A stretch of 64,000 bases of DNA from Deefgea piscis (GTDB taxonomy: Bacteria; Pseudomonadota; Gammaproteobacteria; Burkholderiales; Chitinibacteraceae), in the NCBI RefSeq assembly GCF_019665785.1, contig NZ_CP081149.1:2728001-2792000 (forward strand). Reading direction: 5' to 3'. Positions 45,808-54,825 of the stretch are shown here, in pieces. The notes under the pieces are model-generated. The model saw only the letters and a program-made list of their open reading frames with translations, was not told the DNA's origin and ran no database searches. Position numbers and translations under genes: made by a program. How positions within the stretch are numbered: position 1 is the stretch's first letter; each line of letters opens with the position of its first letter.

Positions 45808-46594
45808 AAGCGTTCTGCATCGCCGCTAAAGCCAATTGATGTAACACAGGCCCATTACTTGCAATCACCTGCCCGACCGAGTTTTTGACTAAAGTTTGCC
45901 CTTGCCAATCGGTCATCATGCCGCCAGCAGCAATCACCACCGGTGCAACCGCGGCAAAATCGTGCAGTTTTAAGCCTTCTTCAATAACCACATCCAAGCC
46001 ACCCGTAGCGACCAAGGCATATTGATAGCCATCGCCGCCATACACAGTAAAGCGGCCCTGTGCTTGAAATGGATTAAATAAAGACCAGCTGCGTGCAGAA
46101 AAATATTGCGGACCTGTGGTGCCTACCCGTGCTCGCGCTAAATCATTAATTTGGCTCACGGTGATCGTTTCACCATTGAGAGTGCAACCTTGGCCAATCA
46201 CACCGAGCCAGCGCTCTTTAGCAATCGGTTGATTAATCAGCCCTAGCACGGGTTGACCTCGGTAGAGCAAACCAATCAAAGTCACAAATAACGGTCGCCC
46301 AGTGATAAAGGCCTTAGTGCCATCAATCGGATCGAGTACCCATACCCAATCGGCGTTCTCTCGCTCAGCGCCAAATTCTTCGCCAATAATCCCCTCGTCG
46401 GGCCGTTCAGCCTGAATTAAAGCGCGCATGACTTGTTCTGCCTCACGATCAGCTTGCGTAACTGGGCTGTCGTCGAGCTTATCGTCAATGGCCAAGCCGG
46501 TACGGTAATAACGCGCAATCACGGCGGCACTAGCATCGGCTAGTTTTTGAGCAAAAGCTATTTGTTGTGGGCTGGGAATCACGGCCATCTCCAT
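45806..46594 (-). CDS. Inositol monophosphatase family protein, probable histidinol-phosphatase (HisN)
   Basis: A 262-residue Mg-dependent phosphatase of the IMPase superfamily. Metal ligands are in IIGEEFGAE (Glu), VLDPIDGTKAFITGRPLF (Asp, Asp, Thr) and EEGLKLHDFAAVAPV (Asp). The combination FITGRPLFVTLIGLL and VYGGDGYQYALVATG is that of the HisN group, which dephosphorylates histidinol phosphate in histidine synthesis, rather than SuhB. Other substrates such as inositol phosphate or 3'-phosphoadenosine phosphate cannot be excluded. It would supply the step after the hisC at 11746 in the same pathway. Confidence 0.82.
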   Translation of the reverse strand: MEMAVIPSPQQIAFAQKLADASAAVIARYYRTGLAIDDKLDDSPVTQADREAEQVMRALIQAERPDEGIIGEEFGAERENADWVWVLDPIDGTKAFITGRPLFVTLIGLLYRGQPVLGLINQPIAKERWLGVIGQGCTLNGETITVSQINDLARARVGTTGPQYFSARSWSLFNPFQAQGRFTVYGGDGYQYALVATGGLDVVIEEGLKLHDFAAVAPVVIAAGGMMTDWQGQTLVKNSVGQVIASNGPVLHQLALAAMQNA

Positions 46595-46960
46595 TGGTAA
46601 AAAATAAGATGATTTTACGGGGAATTGATGACAGGCAGTATGCCCATAGCAGTAAATTGGATTTAATTCTCATGCTAGCGGCTAAATGCATCCAAGATTG
46701 GTGCTGATCTTCCACCAATCAGCGCAAATCACAAAGCATTGAAATTCCCGACTAAAAGAGTACACTTTTACAAGTGCAGCAAGCGAGCTGCCCACTTGAC
46801 TGTGCCGTAATGACTGAGCATCCCGCAGTCGTTGCAATTGAACGCAGCACGCGCGTCATCAGCTCAAGCAAGACACGAATAAATACTTTTTGGGGCTGCC
46901 GTCATGATGAAACGACACGAATCACTCAGGCAAGCCCCCTTCTAGCCTCTGGAGCGAACA
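46595..46960. other. Intergenic region upstream of the bacterioferritin pair
   Basis: A 366-base gap holding the promoters of the HisN-like gene and the bfr pair. A 66-codon frame (46774-46974) reads through the first bfr start and is not supported. No Fur box or bacterioferritin-associated ferredoxin gene was found. Confidence 0.5.
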
Positions 46961-47434
46961 ATGCAAGGCGATAAAAAAATACTCAAAATGCTCAATAGTG
47001 TGCTGGGCAATGAATTAATAGCCATTAATCAAACCTTTTTGCACGCCCGAATTTATAAAAACTGGGGCTATCAACACCTCAATAGCAAGGTTTACCATCA
47101 ATCAATTGATGCCATGAAACAAGCCGACAAACTCATTGAACGTATTTTGTTCTTAGAAGGTTTGCCCAATCTGCAAGAACTAGGCAAGCTACTGATCGGT
47201 GAAGATGTTGCCGAAATGTTAGCCTGTGATTTAAAACTCTATAGCGGCATGCTCGGTACGCTACGCGATACGATTAAGGCGTGTGAACAAGCGCAAGACT
47301 ATGTCAGTCGCGATCTGCTGGCGCATCTTTTAGAAGAGGAAGAAGAGTACGTCGACTGGCTAGAAACCCAACAAACCCTGATCAAAGACATGGGTTTAGC
47401 CAATTATCTGCAATCACAAGCTTTTGGCGAATAA
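46961..47434 (+). CDS. bfrB: Bacterioferritin, heme-binding subunit with degenerate ferroxidase site
   Basis: A 157-residue bacterioferritin subunit. Met52, the axial ligand of the heme shared between two subunits, is present (SIDAMKQAD). In contrast the di-iron ferroxidase ligands are mostly lost by my alignment with E. coli Bfr: Glu18 and Glu127 remain, but Glu51 is Ala, His54 is Gln, Glu94 is Tyr and His130 is Tyr. It would thus carry heme for iron release but oxidise iron poorly. It lies 11 bases upstream of a second subunit with the opposite pattern, so a mixed 24-mer as in Neisseria is likely. Confidence 0.9.
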   Translation: MQGDKKILKMLNSVLGNELIAINQTFLHARIYKNWGYQHLNSKVYHQSIDAMKQADKLIERILFLEGLPNLQELGKLLIGEDVAEMLACDLKLYSGMLGTLRDTIKACEQAQDYVSRDLLAHLLEEEEEYVDWLETQQTLIKDMGLANYLQSQAFGE

Positions 47435-47445
47435 GGAAATACACC

Positions 47446-47913
47446 ATGCAAGGTCATCCAGCCGTTTTACAAGCGCTCAATGGCTTACTCGCTGCTGAGC
47501 TGAGCTCAATTGATCAGTATTTTATCCATAGCCAGATGTATCACAACTGGGGTTATGACAAATTATTTACCCGCATCGATCATGAACGCCAAGATGAAAT
47601 TGGCCATGCCACACTACTCATTAAGCGCATTTTATTTTTAGACGGCACGCCGAATATGGCGGAGCGCACGCCATTACGCATTGGACAAAATGTCGCGCAA
47701 ATGCTGCAGCTTGATTTAGAGACCGAATATGACGTGGCAGCAGCACTGAAAAAATCGATCGCGATTTGCGAAAAAGAGCACGACTATGTCACTCGCGAAA
47801 TTTTAGTGACTTTGCTCGACGATACCGAGCAAGACCACGCGCATTGGTTAGAGCAACAATTATTGTTGATTCGCCAAATCAGTTTGGAAAACTACCTGCA
47901 ATCGCAGATGTAA
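47446..47913 (+). CDS. bfrA: Bacterioferritin, ferroxidase subunit lacking the heme ligand
   Basis: A 155-residue bacterioferritin subunit. The ferroxidase ligands are all present: Glu18, Glu51 and His54 in HERQDEIGH, Glu94 in DLETEYD, and the final ExxH in TEQDHAHW (shifted by one residue). The heme-ligand methionine at position 52 is replaced by Ile. It therefore complements the upstream subunit, which keeps Met52 and loses the di-iron site. GGAAATACACC precedes the ATG as a weak ribosome site, 11 bases after the first stop. A strong terminator follows both genes. Confidence 0.92.
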   Translation: MQGHPAVLQALNGLLAAELSSIDQYFIHSQMYHNWGYDKLFTRIDHERQDEIGHATLLIKRILFLDGTPNMAERTPLRIGQNVAQMLQLDLETEYDVAAALKKSIAICEKEHDYVTREILVTLLDDTEQDHAHWLEQQLLLIRQISLENYLQSQM

Positions 47914-47933
47914 TTCACCCTACCGCAAGCAAT

Positions 47934-47974
47934 AAAAAAGACTCGATCTATCTCGACTAGATCGAGTCTTTTTT
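47934..47974 (+). terminator. Terminator after the bacterioferritin genes
   Basis: GACTCGATCTA (47940-47950) pairs perfectly with TAGATCGAGTC (47958-47968) around 7 bases, with six A before and six T after. Confidence 0.95.
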
Positions 47975-47981
47975 ATGCCTT

Positions 47982-48030
47982 AGGTATTTAGCTATAGCGA
48001 ATAAATTTAAACGGCTACAGCGTAATACCT
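47982..48030. repeat. Structured inverted repeat (GGTAT...ATACC family), copy behind bfrA
   Basis: AGGTATT (47982-47988) pairs with AATACCT (48024-48030); after a 2-nt mismatch GCTATAGC pairs with GCTACAGC with one mismatch. It lies just after the bfr terminator, so it is not needed for termination there. Confidence 0.6.
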
Positions 48031-48174
48031 CATAATTACATATCTAATTCATTGATATTGCGATGCCGTGATAACGACAGCGCAACAAAAAACACCTTAA
48101 ACCATGGGTTTAAATGGTAGAACACCATGGCGATGGGTATTTTGCCAATAAACCCCTTTTATTTTGAGTCTGCA

Positions 48175-48924
48175 ATGGCATTGAGTGTCTTACTTAAAAG
48201 CATCATCAGCAGTTTTTTACTACCACCGGGTAGCTTGATTTTATTATTGGCGCTGGCTTTTTCATTACGCCATCGCGCGCCAAAATTCAGTTTATGGCTA
48301 TCTTGGTCCACGTTGTTGGCCTTGTATTTATTGAGCACGCCGCTAATGAGTAATGCACTGGCGAGTCGCGTAGAATTAAAACCATCGCTTGATGCTGACA
48401 CCCGCGCTACAGCCATCGTCGTGCTGGGCGGAGGCAAACGTTTTGGTGCGCTAGATAGGCCAGAAGGTGAAACCATAAATAACGTGACTTTGTCGCGCGT
48501 CCGTTATGCCGCACAGCTTCACCGACTACATCAATTACCCATTTTGGTCAGCGGTGGCTCGCCATTGGGCGGTGAGAGCGAAGCCAAATTTATGCAACAC
48601 AGCTTACAAAATGATTTTAATGTCAACGTCGCTTGGCTTGAATCGGGCTCAAATGATAGTGCCGACAATGCCAGCCAGAGCGCTAAATTATTGCTGCCAC
48701 AACACAAAAACATTCTGTTAGTCAGTTCAGCCGATCATTTACCTCGCGCAATTCGCAGCTTTGAAAAAGCCGGCTTTACGGTTTTTCCTCAGCCAACTGA
48801 TTATCACCACCATGAAACATTCAGCATCTTAAGCTTTGTACCGCGCGCCAAAAATTTAGCCACCAGCAGCAATGCACTGCGTGAATTACTCGGGCAGACG
48901 TGGTATCAACTCAGGAACATATAA
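48175..48924 (+). CDS. YdcF/ElyC family membrane protein (DUF218)
   Basis: A protein of 249 residues from ATG 48175 (265 from an in-frame ATG at 48127; neither has a clear ribosome site). Two N-terminal membrane helices (VLLKSIISSFLLPPGSLILL, then WLSWSTLLALYLLSTPLM) precede a DUF218 domain with AIVVLGGGKRFGALDRPEGE, LPILVSGGSPLGGESEA and LLVSSADHLPRAIRSFEKAG. ElyC in E. coli acts on envelope integrity and the undecaprenyl lipid carrier; the exact reaction is uncertain. It is monocistronic, and an inverted repeat starts 3 bases after its stop. Confidence 0.88.
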   Translation: MALSVLLKSIISSFLLPPGSLILLLALAFSLRHRAPKFSLWLSWSTLLALYLLSTPLMSNALASRVELKPSLDADTRATAIVVLGGGKRFGALDRPEGETINNVTLSRVRYAAQLHRLHQLPILVSGGSPLGGESEAKFMQHSLQNDFNVNVAWLESGSNDSADNASQSAKLLLPQHKNILLVSSADHLPRAIRSFEKAGFTVFPQPTDYHHHETFSILSFVPRAKNLATSSNALRELLGQTWYQLRNI

Positions 48925-48927
48925 GAT

Positions 48928-48976
48928 AGGTATTGTCACCAAGCAGACAATCCAAATGCATTACAGCGCAATACCT
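48928..48976. repeat. GGTAT...ATACC family repeat behind the YdcF-like gene (weak inner stem)
   Basis: AGGTATTG (48928-48935) pairs with CAATACCT (48969-48976), 8 bases, with little further pairing. The right half, ACAGCGCAATACCT, matches other copies (AGCGTAATACCT at 48019, AGCGCAATAC at 27601). The MITE-like end begins inside its last bases. Confidence 0.5.
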
Positions 48977-48990
48977 AGGGTCTATTGACG
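48974..48990. repeat. Isolated terminus related to the 34663 MITE-like element
   Basis: CTAGGGTCTATTGACG differs from the first 16 bases of the element at 34663 by one base. No partner repeat is seen nearby, so this is a solo end or remnant. It lies just beyond the stop codon of the VOC gene. Confidence 0.5.
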
Positions 48991-48998
48991 ATGTGTTT

Positions 48999-49397
48999 CT
49001 ATGAAAAAGCAAAATCTGGGTGCCAGACGATTTCCCAAATATGGCCATCCGGATCGGCAAAAAAGGCGCAATAGGCGCCCCATTTCGCCCAGTGCGCCGC
49101 CTTGAGTAAGACTGCACCACCTTGCAAGGCTTGCTGCAGCAGTTGATCTACCTCGCTCGCGGTGGCGACATTATGCGCCAAGGCACTGCGCCCTAACCCT
49201 GCAGGCGCTAATGTTGTACCCAAGTCGCTCGCCAAAGCATCAGCACAATACAGCGCCAATTGTAGCGTTGAAAAATCAAAAAAAACCACTTGCTCAGTGA
49301 CTTTACGCGGCGTTAACCCCAACGCATCACGGTAAAATATCAATGATCGATTTAAATCTTCCACCGCCAAGGTAATAAAACTAATTCGAGCTTGCAT
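48999..49397 (-). CDS. VOC family protein (glyoxalase/bleomycin-resistance fold)
   Basis: A 132-residue VOC protein with two beta-alpha-beta-beta-beta modules: FITLAVEDLNRSLIFYRDAL at the start and GAYCAFFADPDGHIWEIVW at the end, the usual metal-binding positions. Metal-dependent isomerase, lyase or dioxygenase activity is possible; the substrate cannot be told. ATG 49397 directly follows the TAA of cheR, so it is co-transcribed with that gene. Confidence 0.88.
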   Translation of the reverse strand: MQARISFITLAVEDLNRSLIFYRDALGLTPRKVTEQVVFFDFSTLQLALYCADALASDLGTTLAPAGLGRSALAHNVATASEVDQLLQQALQGGAVLLKAAHWAKWGAYCAFFADPDGHIWEIVWHPDFAFS

Positions 49398-50231
49398 TTA
49401 TCGAGGCTGATGACTGGCTTGGGCTAATTCATACACGGTTTTACCCTGCAATTTAAAATACTCGACAGCATGGTATAAATTTTCTGAATGCCCAACATAG
49501 AGTAAACCCGCCGTTTTCATTAACGGTGCAAATCGCTGCAATATTTTGAGCTGTGTTGGTTTATCAAAATAAATCATCACGTTGCGACAAAATATGGCAT
49601 CAAATTGTCCACGAATCATCCAATTGGCTTCAATTAAATTAAGCTTACGAAATACAATCATATCGCGCAGCTCTTGCTTTAATTGATAACGCCCATCGGC
49701 TTGCTGATTAAAAAATCGACTCACCCGTTGTGGGCCTAATTTTTGCACTTCATCAGCGGGATAAATCCCCAAGCGTGCAATATCGAGCACATTGGTGTCT
49801 AAGTCGGTGGCCAATACTTTCACAGGTGGGCGCAAACTATCAAATGCTTCGCAGGCGGTGATGGCAATTGAATACGGTTCTTCCCCAGTGCTTGAGGCTG
49901 AGCACCAGATATTAATGACACCCACGGTGCGCAATGTTTTTAATTGCTGATTAAGAATATCAAAATGATGGGCCTCCCGAAAAAAGGAGGTGAGATTCGT
50001 CGTTAATGAATTGGTAAATAATTCAAATTCTTTTTGATCGCCGCGCTCTAAAACATGCAAATAATCATTAAACGATTTTAAATTTAATGCGCGCAAGCGT
50101 TTTGCCAATCGCCCATAAACCATATCTTGTTTTGAGCTGGCCAGCGCAATACCGGCATAGTTGTAAATCAAGGCACGCACTTTTTCAAAGTCCGCGTCGG
50201 TAAATTGAAATTCACGATGATTAGACAGCAT
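49398..50231 (-). CDS. cheR: CheR-type protein-glutamate O-methyltransferase
   Basis: SAM-dependent methyltransferase that methylates chemoreceptors for adaptation. The product is 277 residues, against 286 for E. coli CheR. An N-terminal helical CheR domain (FEKVRALIYNYAGIALASSK, KRLRALNLKSFNDYL) precedes the SAM-binding domain: WCSASSTGEEPYSIA, ATDLDTNVLDIARLGIY, FDAIFCRNVMIYFDKPTQ and LYVGHSENL. ATG 50231 is chosen for length and family fit; the frame runs open to 50315. No other che genes lie in the window, so it may belong to a chemosensory-like system elsewhere. Confidence 0.92.
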   Translation of the reverse strand: MLSNHREFQFTDADFEKVRALIYNYAGIALASSKQDMVYGRLAKRLRALNLKSFNDYLHVLERGDQKEFELFTNSLTTNLTSFFREAHHFDILNQQLKTLRTVGVINIWCSASSTGEEPYSIAITACEAFDSLRPPVKVLATDLDTNVLDIARLGIYPADEVQKLGPQRVSRFFNQQADGRYQLKQELRDMIVFRKLNLIEANWMIRGQFDAIFCRNVMIYFDKPTQLKILQRFAPLMKTAGLLYVGHSENLYHAVEYFKLQGKTVYELAQASHQPR

Positions 50232-50399
50232 ATAGGCATTTCCAGAAATAACAACGGCGTATTCGAGGCGGTTCACATTAGGTCTGATTATATGGGTATT
50301 ACTGCTCAGTCGCACAATTGATGTCTAGCCCCTGACCGCAATTACACCCACTAAGCAGCTCAACCCAGCGCTAACTGACGTTTAGCGATACAACAAATT

Positions 50400-51926
50400 T
50401 TATTTCAAGCCTAAATCATTCCAAATCGCATTAATTCTGGCTACAGCGCCAGCGTCACGTTCAATCACCCGCCCCCATTCCCGATGGGTTTCACCAGGCA
50501 TTTTATTGGTGGCATCCAAGCCCATTTTGCCGCCTAAACCCGAAATTGGACTGGCAAAGTCCAGATAATCGATTGGGGTATGCTCAACCAACGTGGTATC
50601 GCGGACTGGATCCATTCGGGTGGTAATGGCCCAAATGACTTCTTTCCAATCGCGGCAATCGACATCATCATCAACAATAATGATGTATTTAGTATACATA
50701 AACTGTCGCAAATAAGACCAAACACCAAACATAATGCGCTTGGCATGGCCTGGATATTGTTTTTTGATCGAGACAATCGCCATCCGATAGCTACAGCCTT
50801 CGGGGGGCAAATAAAAATCAACAATTTCTGGAAATTGTTTTTGCAAAATCGGTACAAACACCTCATTGAGAGCCACACCCAAGATGGCGGGTTCATCTGG
50901 CGGTTTACCGGTGTAAGTGCTGTGATAAATCGGATCCGGCCGGCTGGTGATACGCTCAACTTCAAACACTGGAAACCAATCTTGCTCATTGTAATAACCC
51001 GTGTGATCGCCATACGGGCCTTCTAGGGCATGCAAAAAGCCATTCACTTCTTTGAGCGGTGTGCCATGTTCAGAAAAACCAGTAAAGCCCGTTTCGCACG
51101 CTTTAAGCACGCCCTCTAAGATAATTTCTGCGCTAGCTGGTACTTGTAAATCAGAGCCGATGCATTTCACCAATTCGGTTTTGCTACCCCGCAACAGTCC
51201 GGCAAATTGATATTCACTGAGTGAGTCAGGTACCGGCGTCACCGCGCCAAGAATAGTGGCTGGATCACACCCCAGCACCACAGCGACGGGATAGTCCACG
51301 CCAGGATTTTGCTTGGCATGCTCACGAAAATCCAATGCGCCACCACGGTGAGCGAGCCAGCGCATAATTAATTGGTTTTTTGCAATTAACTGCTGCCGAT
51401 AAATACCTAAATTTTGCCGCTTTTTATTCGGCCCACGAGTGACCACCAAGCCCCAGGTAATCAACGGCGCAATATCACCCGGCCAGCAATGTTGAATCGG
51501 TAATTGCGTTAGATCGACATCCGTTCCGGCAACAACGTTTTCTTGGCATAGCCCTTTGCGCACTTCTTTGGGCGCCATATTGAGTACTTGCTTTAAGAGC
51601 GGCAGTTTATCCCACGCGTCTTTAAAACCTTTTGGTGGCTCAGGCTCTTTTAGATAAGCCAAAGTTTGACCAATCTCTCTAAGCGCTGAGACTTCTTGCG
51701 CGCCCATCCCTAGCGCCACGCGGCGTGGCGTACCAAAGAGATTCGCTAGCACCGGCATGGTATGACCGGGCACATTCTCAAACAACACCGCAGGGCCTTG
51801 GGCGCGCAAAATACGATCACACAGCTCGGTCATTTCTAATTTTGGCGAAACCGGAATTTGAATCCGCTTTAATTCGCCTTGCACTTCCAGCTGCGCCATA
51901 AAATCACGCAAATCATGGTACTTCAT
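50400..51926 (-). CDS. ubiD: UbiD family 4-hydroxy-3-polyprenylbenzoate decarboxylase
   Basis: Decarboxylase of ubiquinone synthesis that uses prenylated FMN made by UbiX. The product is 508 residues. It starts [20 protein letters not shown], with the UbiD features [36 protein letters not shown] (the E-x-x-x-R region) and [19 protein letters not shown]. It stands alone on the minus strand; ubiX is not in the window. Confidence 0.95.
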   Translation of the reverse strand: MKYHDLRDFMAQLEVQGELKRIQIPVSPKLEMTELCDRILRAQGPAVLFENVPGHTMPVLANLFGTPRRVALGMGAQEVSALREIGQTLAYLKEPEPPKGFKDAWDKLPLLKQVLNMAPKEVRKGLCQENVVAGTDVDLTQLPIQHCWPGDIAPLITWGLVVTRGPNKKRQNLGIYRQQLIAKNQLIMRWLAHRGGALDFREHAKQNPGVDYPVAVVLGCDPATILGAVTPVPDSLSEYQFAGLLRGSKTELVKCIGSDLQVPASAEIILEGVLKACETGFTGFSEHGTPLKEVNGFLHALEGPYGDHTGYYNEQDWFPVFEVERITSRPDPIYHSTYTGKPPDEPAILGVALNEVFVPILQKQFPEIVDFYLPPEGCSYRMAIVSIKKQYPGHAKRIMFGVWSYLRQFMYTKYIIIVDDDVDCRDWKEVIWAITTRMDPVRDTTLVEHTPIDYLDFASPISGLGGKMGLDATNKMPGETHREWGRVIERDAGAVARINAIWNDLGLK

Positions 51927-51937
51927 AACTAGCCACC

Positions 51938-51964
51938 CAAAAAAATGCCCGGTGATGACCGGGC
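51938..51964 (-). terminator. Terminator after the mutarotase gene (minus strand)
   Basis: GCCCGGT-GATG-ACCGGGC hairpin with a run of A on its left, which is a T run on the minus strand, just downstream of the gene ending at 51988. Confidence 0.88.
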
Positions 51965-51987
51965 GTAGTCGTCGTTAATGCGTTAAT

Positions 51988-52878
51988 TTAAACAGATAAG
52001 CGCATGGTCGCGGTATGTGCTTCACCCGCAGCGAGCACAATGGCGTTATCAAATACATTGCCGCGTTCAACACAGACAAAAGTTTGATTCACACCCGCGC
52101 CAATATCGCCAATATTGGCCGCATGTGCGCCCGGATTCCAAACAACGGCACTGTGCGTATCGCTAATAATTTGGATGCTACGCTGAGCAGTCACAATTTT
52201 TTGCTCGGCAGGCACATTTAAATACACTCGGTCGGTGGTGCCAGTAAAAGTCATATCGCCAGTTTGCAATAAGCGGACATGCTCACCGACGGTATCAATA
52301 TATTCGCAGCCTGCCAAGCCTTGCACAGCAACCTGGGTATAGTCTTCAACCGCAAAATAGCTATGGAACGCGTAGGTATACGGTAGAGATGTATCGCTGC
52401 GATTTTCGATTTTTAAACTTAAATCCAAACAACGCCCTACTCGGACGGTCAATGCAAACACAAATGCATGTGGCCAAATCGCCAAGGTCTGCGCATTGTC
52501 TTGCAAGCATAAAACCAGCTCAGTACTACCGTCAGCTAAATTTTGTGCAGAACGCAATTGCCAATCCATTGCACGGGCAAAACCATGCGAAGGTAAACCA
52601 TCAGGGTGGCCACCAAACCATGGCATACACAAAGGAATTCCGCCCCGGATTGCTTTAGCGGGCTTAAAAATGGCATTCGGTGATAACCAAAGCAAATCTT
52701 GGCCTTGCGCAGGAATGTATGAAATCAAGTGCGCACCTTGCAGCGCCAACACGGCCGAGCCCAAGGCATTTTCAACCACCAAGAGGGCTAAGCCCTCGCC
52801 CTCGGTTTGATAATAAGCACTAGACGTTGTCAGGCGTACACCTTTGACTTGCGCTAACATTGCTTCGATTTGCTTCAT
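51988..52878 (-). CDS. D-hexose-6-phosphate mutarotase (YeaD-like)
   Basis: A 296-residue aldose-1-epimerase family protein of the YeaD type, which interconverts anomers of glucose-6-phosphate. Typical segments are GAHLISYIPAQGQDLLWLSP, IRGGIPLCMPWFG then PSHGFARAMDW (catalytic His), YTYAFHSYFAV (second His) and VWNPGAHAANIGDIGAG. Start 52878 is chosen because GGAG lies 9 bases upstream; the frame is open to 52926 with further ATGs. A terminator follows. Confidence 0.9.
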   Translation of the reverse strand: MKQIEAMLAQVKGVRLTTSSAYYQTEGEGLALLVVENALGSAVLALQGAHLISYIPAQGQDLLWLSPNAIFKPAKAIRGGIPLCMPWFGGHPDGLPSHGFARAMDWQLRSAQNLADGSTELVLCLQDNAQTLAIWPHAFVFALTVRVGRCLDLSLKIENRSDTSLPYTYAFHSYFAVEDYTQVAVQGLAGCEYIDTVGEHVRLLQTGDMTFTGTTDRVYLNVPAEQKIVTAQRSIQIISDTHSAVVWNPGAHAANIGDIGAGVNQTFVCVERGNVFDNAIVLAAGEAHTATMRLSV

Positions 52879-52936
52879 TTTCAAAAACTCCATCGCCATG
52901 CGGCTTATTTTAATTGACAGCCGCACTCAGGCGGCA

Positions 52937-53353
52937 TTACTTTTGCTCTGGGACCCAGACCAAGGCATCTCCAGTCAGCACGACCTCGCCTTTAACCCAG
53001 CATTCCGTCAATAATTTTACTCTTTGCTTGTCGAGTAGTACTTCAAGTACTGTGACCCGAGCAGTCACAGTGTCCCCGATCCGTACAGGCTTCACAAAGC
53101 GCAAATTTTGCCCCATATAGATACAACCCGGGCCGGGCAATTTGGTACCAATCACGGTTGAAATCAAACTAGCGGTTAACATCCCATGGGCAATTCGCCC
53201 TGCAAACTGAGTTTGACTGGCAAACTCTTCATCAATATGCATCGGATTATTGTCACCACTGAGGCCTGCAAATAACACAACATCGGTTTCAGTCAGCGTT
53301 TTACGAAATTCATCTGAATCACCAACAGCGATTTGATTCAAAAATCGAGTCAT
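52937..53353 (-). CDS. MaoC-like (R)-specific enoyl-CoA hydratase
   Basis: A 138-residue hotdog-fold hydratase-2 domain, similar to PhaJ. The catalytic pair Asp34/His39 is in FAGLSGDNNPMHIDEEFA, followed by GRIAHGMLTASLISTVIG. PhaJ-type enzymes turn trans-enoyl-CoA into (R)-3-hydroxyacyl-CoA, feeding polyhydroxyalkanoate or fatty acid pathways. No PHA gene lies in the window. It precedes the mutarotase gene by 58 bases on the same strand, with no obvious functional link. Confidence 0.88.
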   Translation of the reverse strand: MTRFLNQIAVGDSDEFRKTLTETDVVLFAGLSGDNNPMHIDEEFASQTQFAGRIAHGMLTASLISTVIGTKLPGPGCIYMGQNLRFVKPVRIGDTVTARVTVLEVLLDKQRVKLLTECWVKGEVVLTGDALVWVPEQK

Positions 53354-53447
53354 TGCAAACCCCTTATGCAGATTGGTTAAAATTTCAATCAGCTACATTA
53401 ACCATCGTACAAGCGATGAGCAATCCTTTTATTAATTCAGCGCAAAA

Positions 53448-54272
53448 TTAAGGCAAAGTGCTCGGCGGAATACCTTGAATACTGCGTTCAGGATCAAACC
53501 AGCGCGAAATCCATTTAAATGAGCGTCGCCAAGCATCTTGTGCCGCAACGGAATTAGGATTGGCGCGTTTATCCCCTAATTTATTCATTTGAGCTTTGTT
53601 TTTGAATACTTCAGCATCAGCAAAGTCATGCTCTGCATCGGGATAGCTCACTTGATGAAATAGGTCTTGCCCTGATTTTTCACCTAAGCGCCGACAAAAT
53701 TCGGCGGTGCTTTTTTTCCCTTCTTCCCCAACCAGCAATAAGGTCGGCGCCGCCACGCGATAAGGTGAGCGACCTAAAAACATTTGGCAGTTTGGATAAA
53801 ATGCCACGGCTGATTTTACTCCAGGCTCACGTCGATTCATTAATGCCAGCACCGTGCTTGCACCATCAGACCAGCCAATCACTGCAATTCGGCTAGCATC
53901 GACTTCATTTCTCGCTTTAAGCCAAGCAATGGCAATCTGTGCATCATTGGCTCTTAAACCAGTGTTTTTTCGTTTATTGCGGCTGGAAAAACAGCCTTGG
54001 CGCTTTCCTTTTGGGCCATCTTCGTCGAGCATCAAAATACCAAAATTCATTTCTTGCAATAACGATGCCATTTTCATCAACCGCTCATGATTCGCCGCTT
54101 GGTTTTGATCCAAAGGATTGCAACCATGTAAAAGCAAGATCGCCGGTCCCATTGGTTTGGGCGGAGCAAGAAAAAAACCAGCAAGACTCACCTTGCCAGA
54201 ATTAATGACCACTTCTTCTGCAGCAGTAGAGACGGAAACAAGTAATAAGAAAAAACTCAGAACAATTTTCAT
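53448..54272 (-). CDS. Secreted dienelactone-hydrolase-like alpha/beta hydrolase
   Basis: A 274-residue alpha/beta hydrolase with a signal peptide (KIVLSFFLLLVSVSTAAE). LLLHGCNPLDQNQ marks the oxyanion loop region, the nucleophile elbow is GWSDGAS, and the histidine is in DAEHDFADAEV; an acid lies in the LLVGEEGKKS region. Natural substrates are unknown; dienelactone hydrolase relatives cleave esters and lactones. It begins directly after the stop of the DUF4870 gene (TAAATG), so the two form an operon. Confidence 0.85.
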   Translation of the reverse strand: MKIVLSFFLLLVSVSTAAEEVVINSGKVSLAGFFLAPPKPMGPAILLLHGCNPLDQNQAANHERLMKMASLLQEMNFGILMLDEDGPKGKRQGCFSSRNKRKNTGLRANDAQIAIAWLKARNEVDASRIAVIGWSDGASTVLALMNRREPGVKSAVAFYPNCQMFLGRSPYRVAAPTLLLVGEEGKKSTAEFCRRLGEKSGQDLFHQVSYPDAEHDFADAEVFKNKAQMNKLGDKRANPNSVAAQDAWRRSFKWISRWFDPERSIQGIPPSTLP

Positions 54273-54716
54273 TTAAGCAATCAAACGTAGTGCAAAAGGA
54301 AATCGATAGAGCCACCCTTTTCTTGCATTAATGGCTCCCAAAATACAACAAACAACATGGATACAATACAGCAACCCCGCAAGCAGCCAGCCAACAAACG
54401 GAATGAGGCTCAATACAAAGCTACAAAGCAGCATTGTAATCGACCAATTGAGCGCTTCTTTACCTGTGCTCAATACAAAAGCGTCATCACGCAAAAATAC
54501 ATATACCACTAAGCCTGGAATAACGCTGAAAAACAAAGTGAAGAGATAAACTAAGAGCGACACATTTTTACTGTGCTGAGAAATTGCAGTTTGCGGCAAA
54601 AAAGAAGGCTGCATCAGTAAGAGCTTTGAAGACCAAACGAGGTCTGCGACTTTACCACAGCGAGCACAATGAACAAAGTCAATACGCTCAATGCTTGTGC
54701 CAAACTCGACGCTCAT
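54273..54716 (-). CDS. DUF4870 domain membrane protein
   Basis: A 147-residue protein (from ATG 54716; an upstream in-frame ATG at 54728 is possible). The N-terminal part has a Cys pair (VHCARCGKVADL), perhaps zinc-binding, then the DUF4870 core: NVSLLVYLFTLFFSVIPGLV, YVFLRDDAFVLSTGKEALNW followed by SITMLLCSF and a last hydrophobic stretch with INARKGWLYRFPF. DUF4870 proteins are small inner-membrane proteins of unknown function. Its stop abuts the next ATG, so the hydrolase gene is coupled to it. Confidence 0.85.
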   Translation of the reverse strand: MSVEFGTSIERIDFVHCARCGKVADLVWSSKLLLMQPSFLPQTAISQHSKNVSLLVYLFTLFFSVIPGLVVYVFLRDDAFVLSTGKEALNWSITMLLCSFVLSLIPFVGWLLAGLLYCIHVVCCILGAINARKGWLYRFPFALRLIA

Positions 54717-54825
54717 CGGGTTCTGCAATTGAAATAAAAATCTCCTAGCGCCAGACGAATTTCTACACTAAACAACCTAGGAACTTCCTATTTAGGAAGC
54801 AAAAAACAACGTCGAGGGCTACATA

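Noticed and set aside
46774..46974. 66-codon frame upstream of the first bacterioferritin gene
   Set aside because: Reads through the bfr start in another frame, without a ribosome site or domain; not a bacterioferritin-associated ferredoxin (lacks its cysteine pattern).
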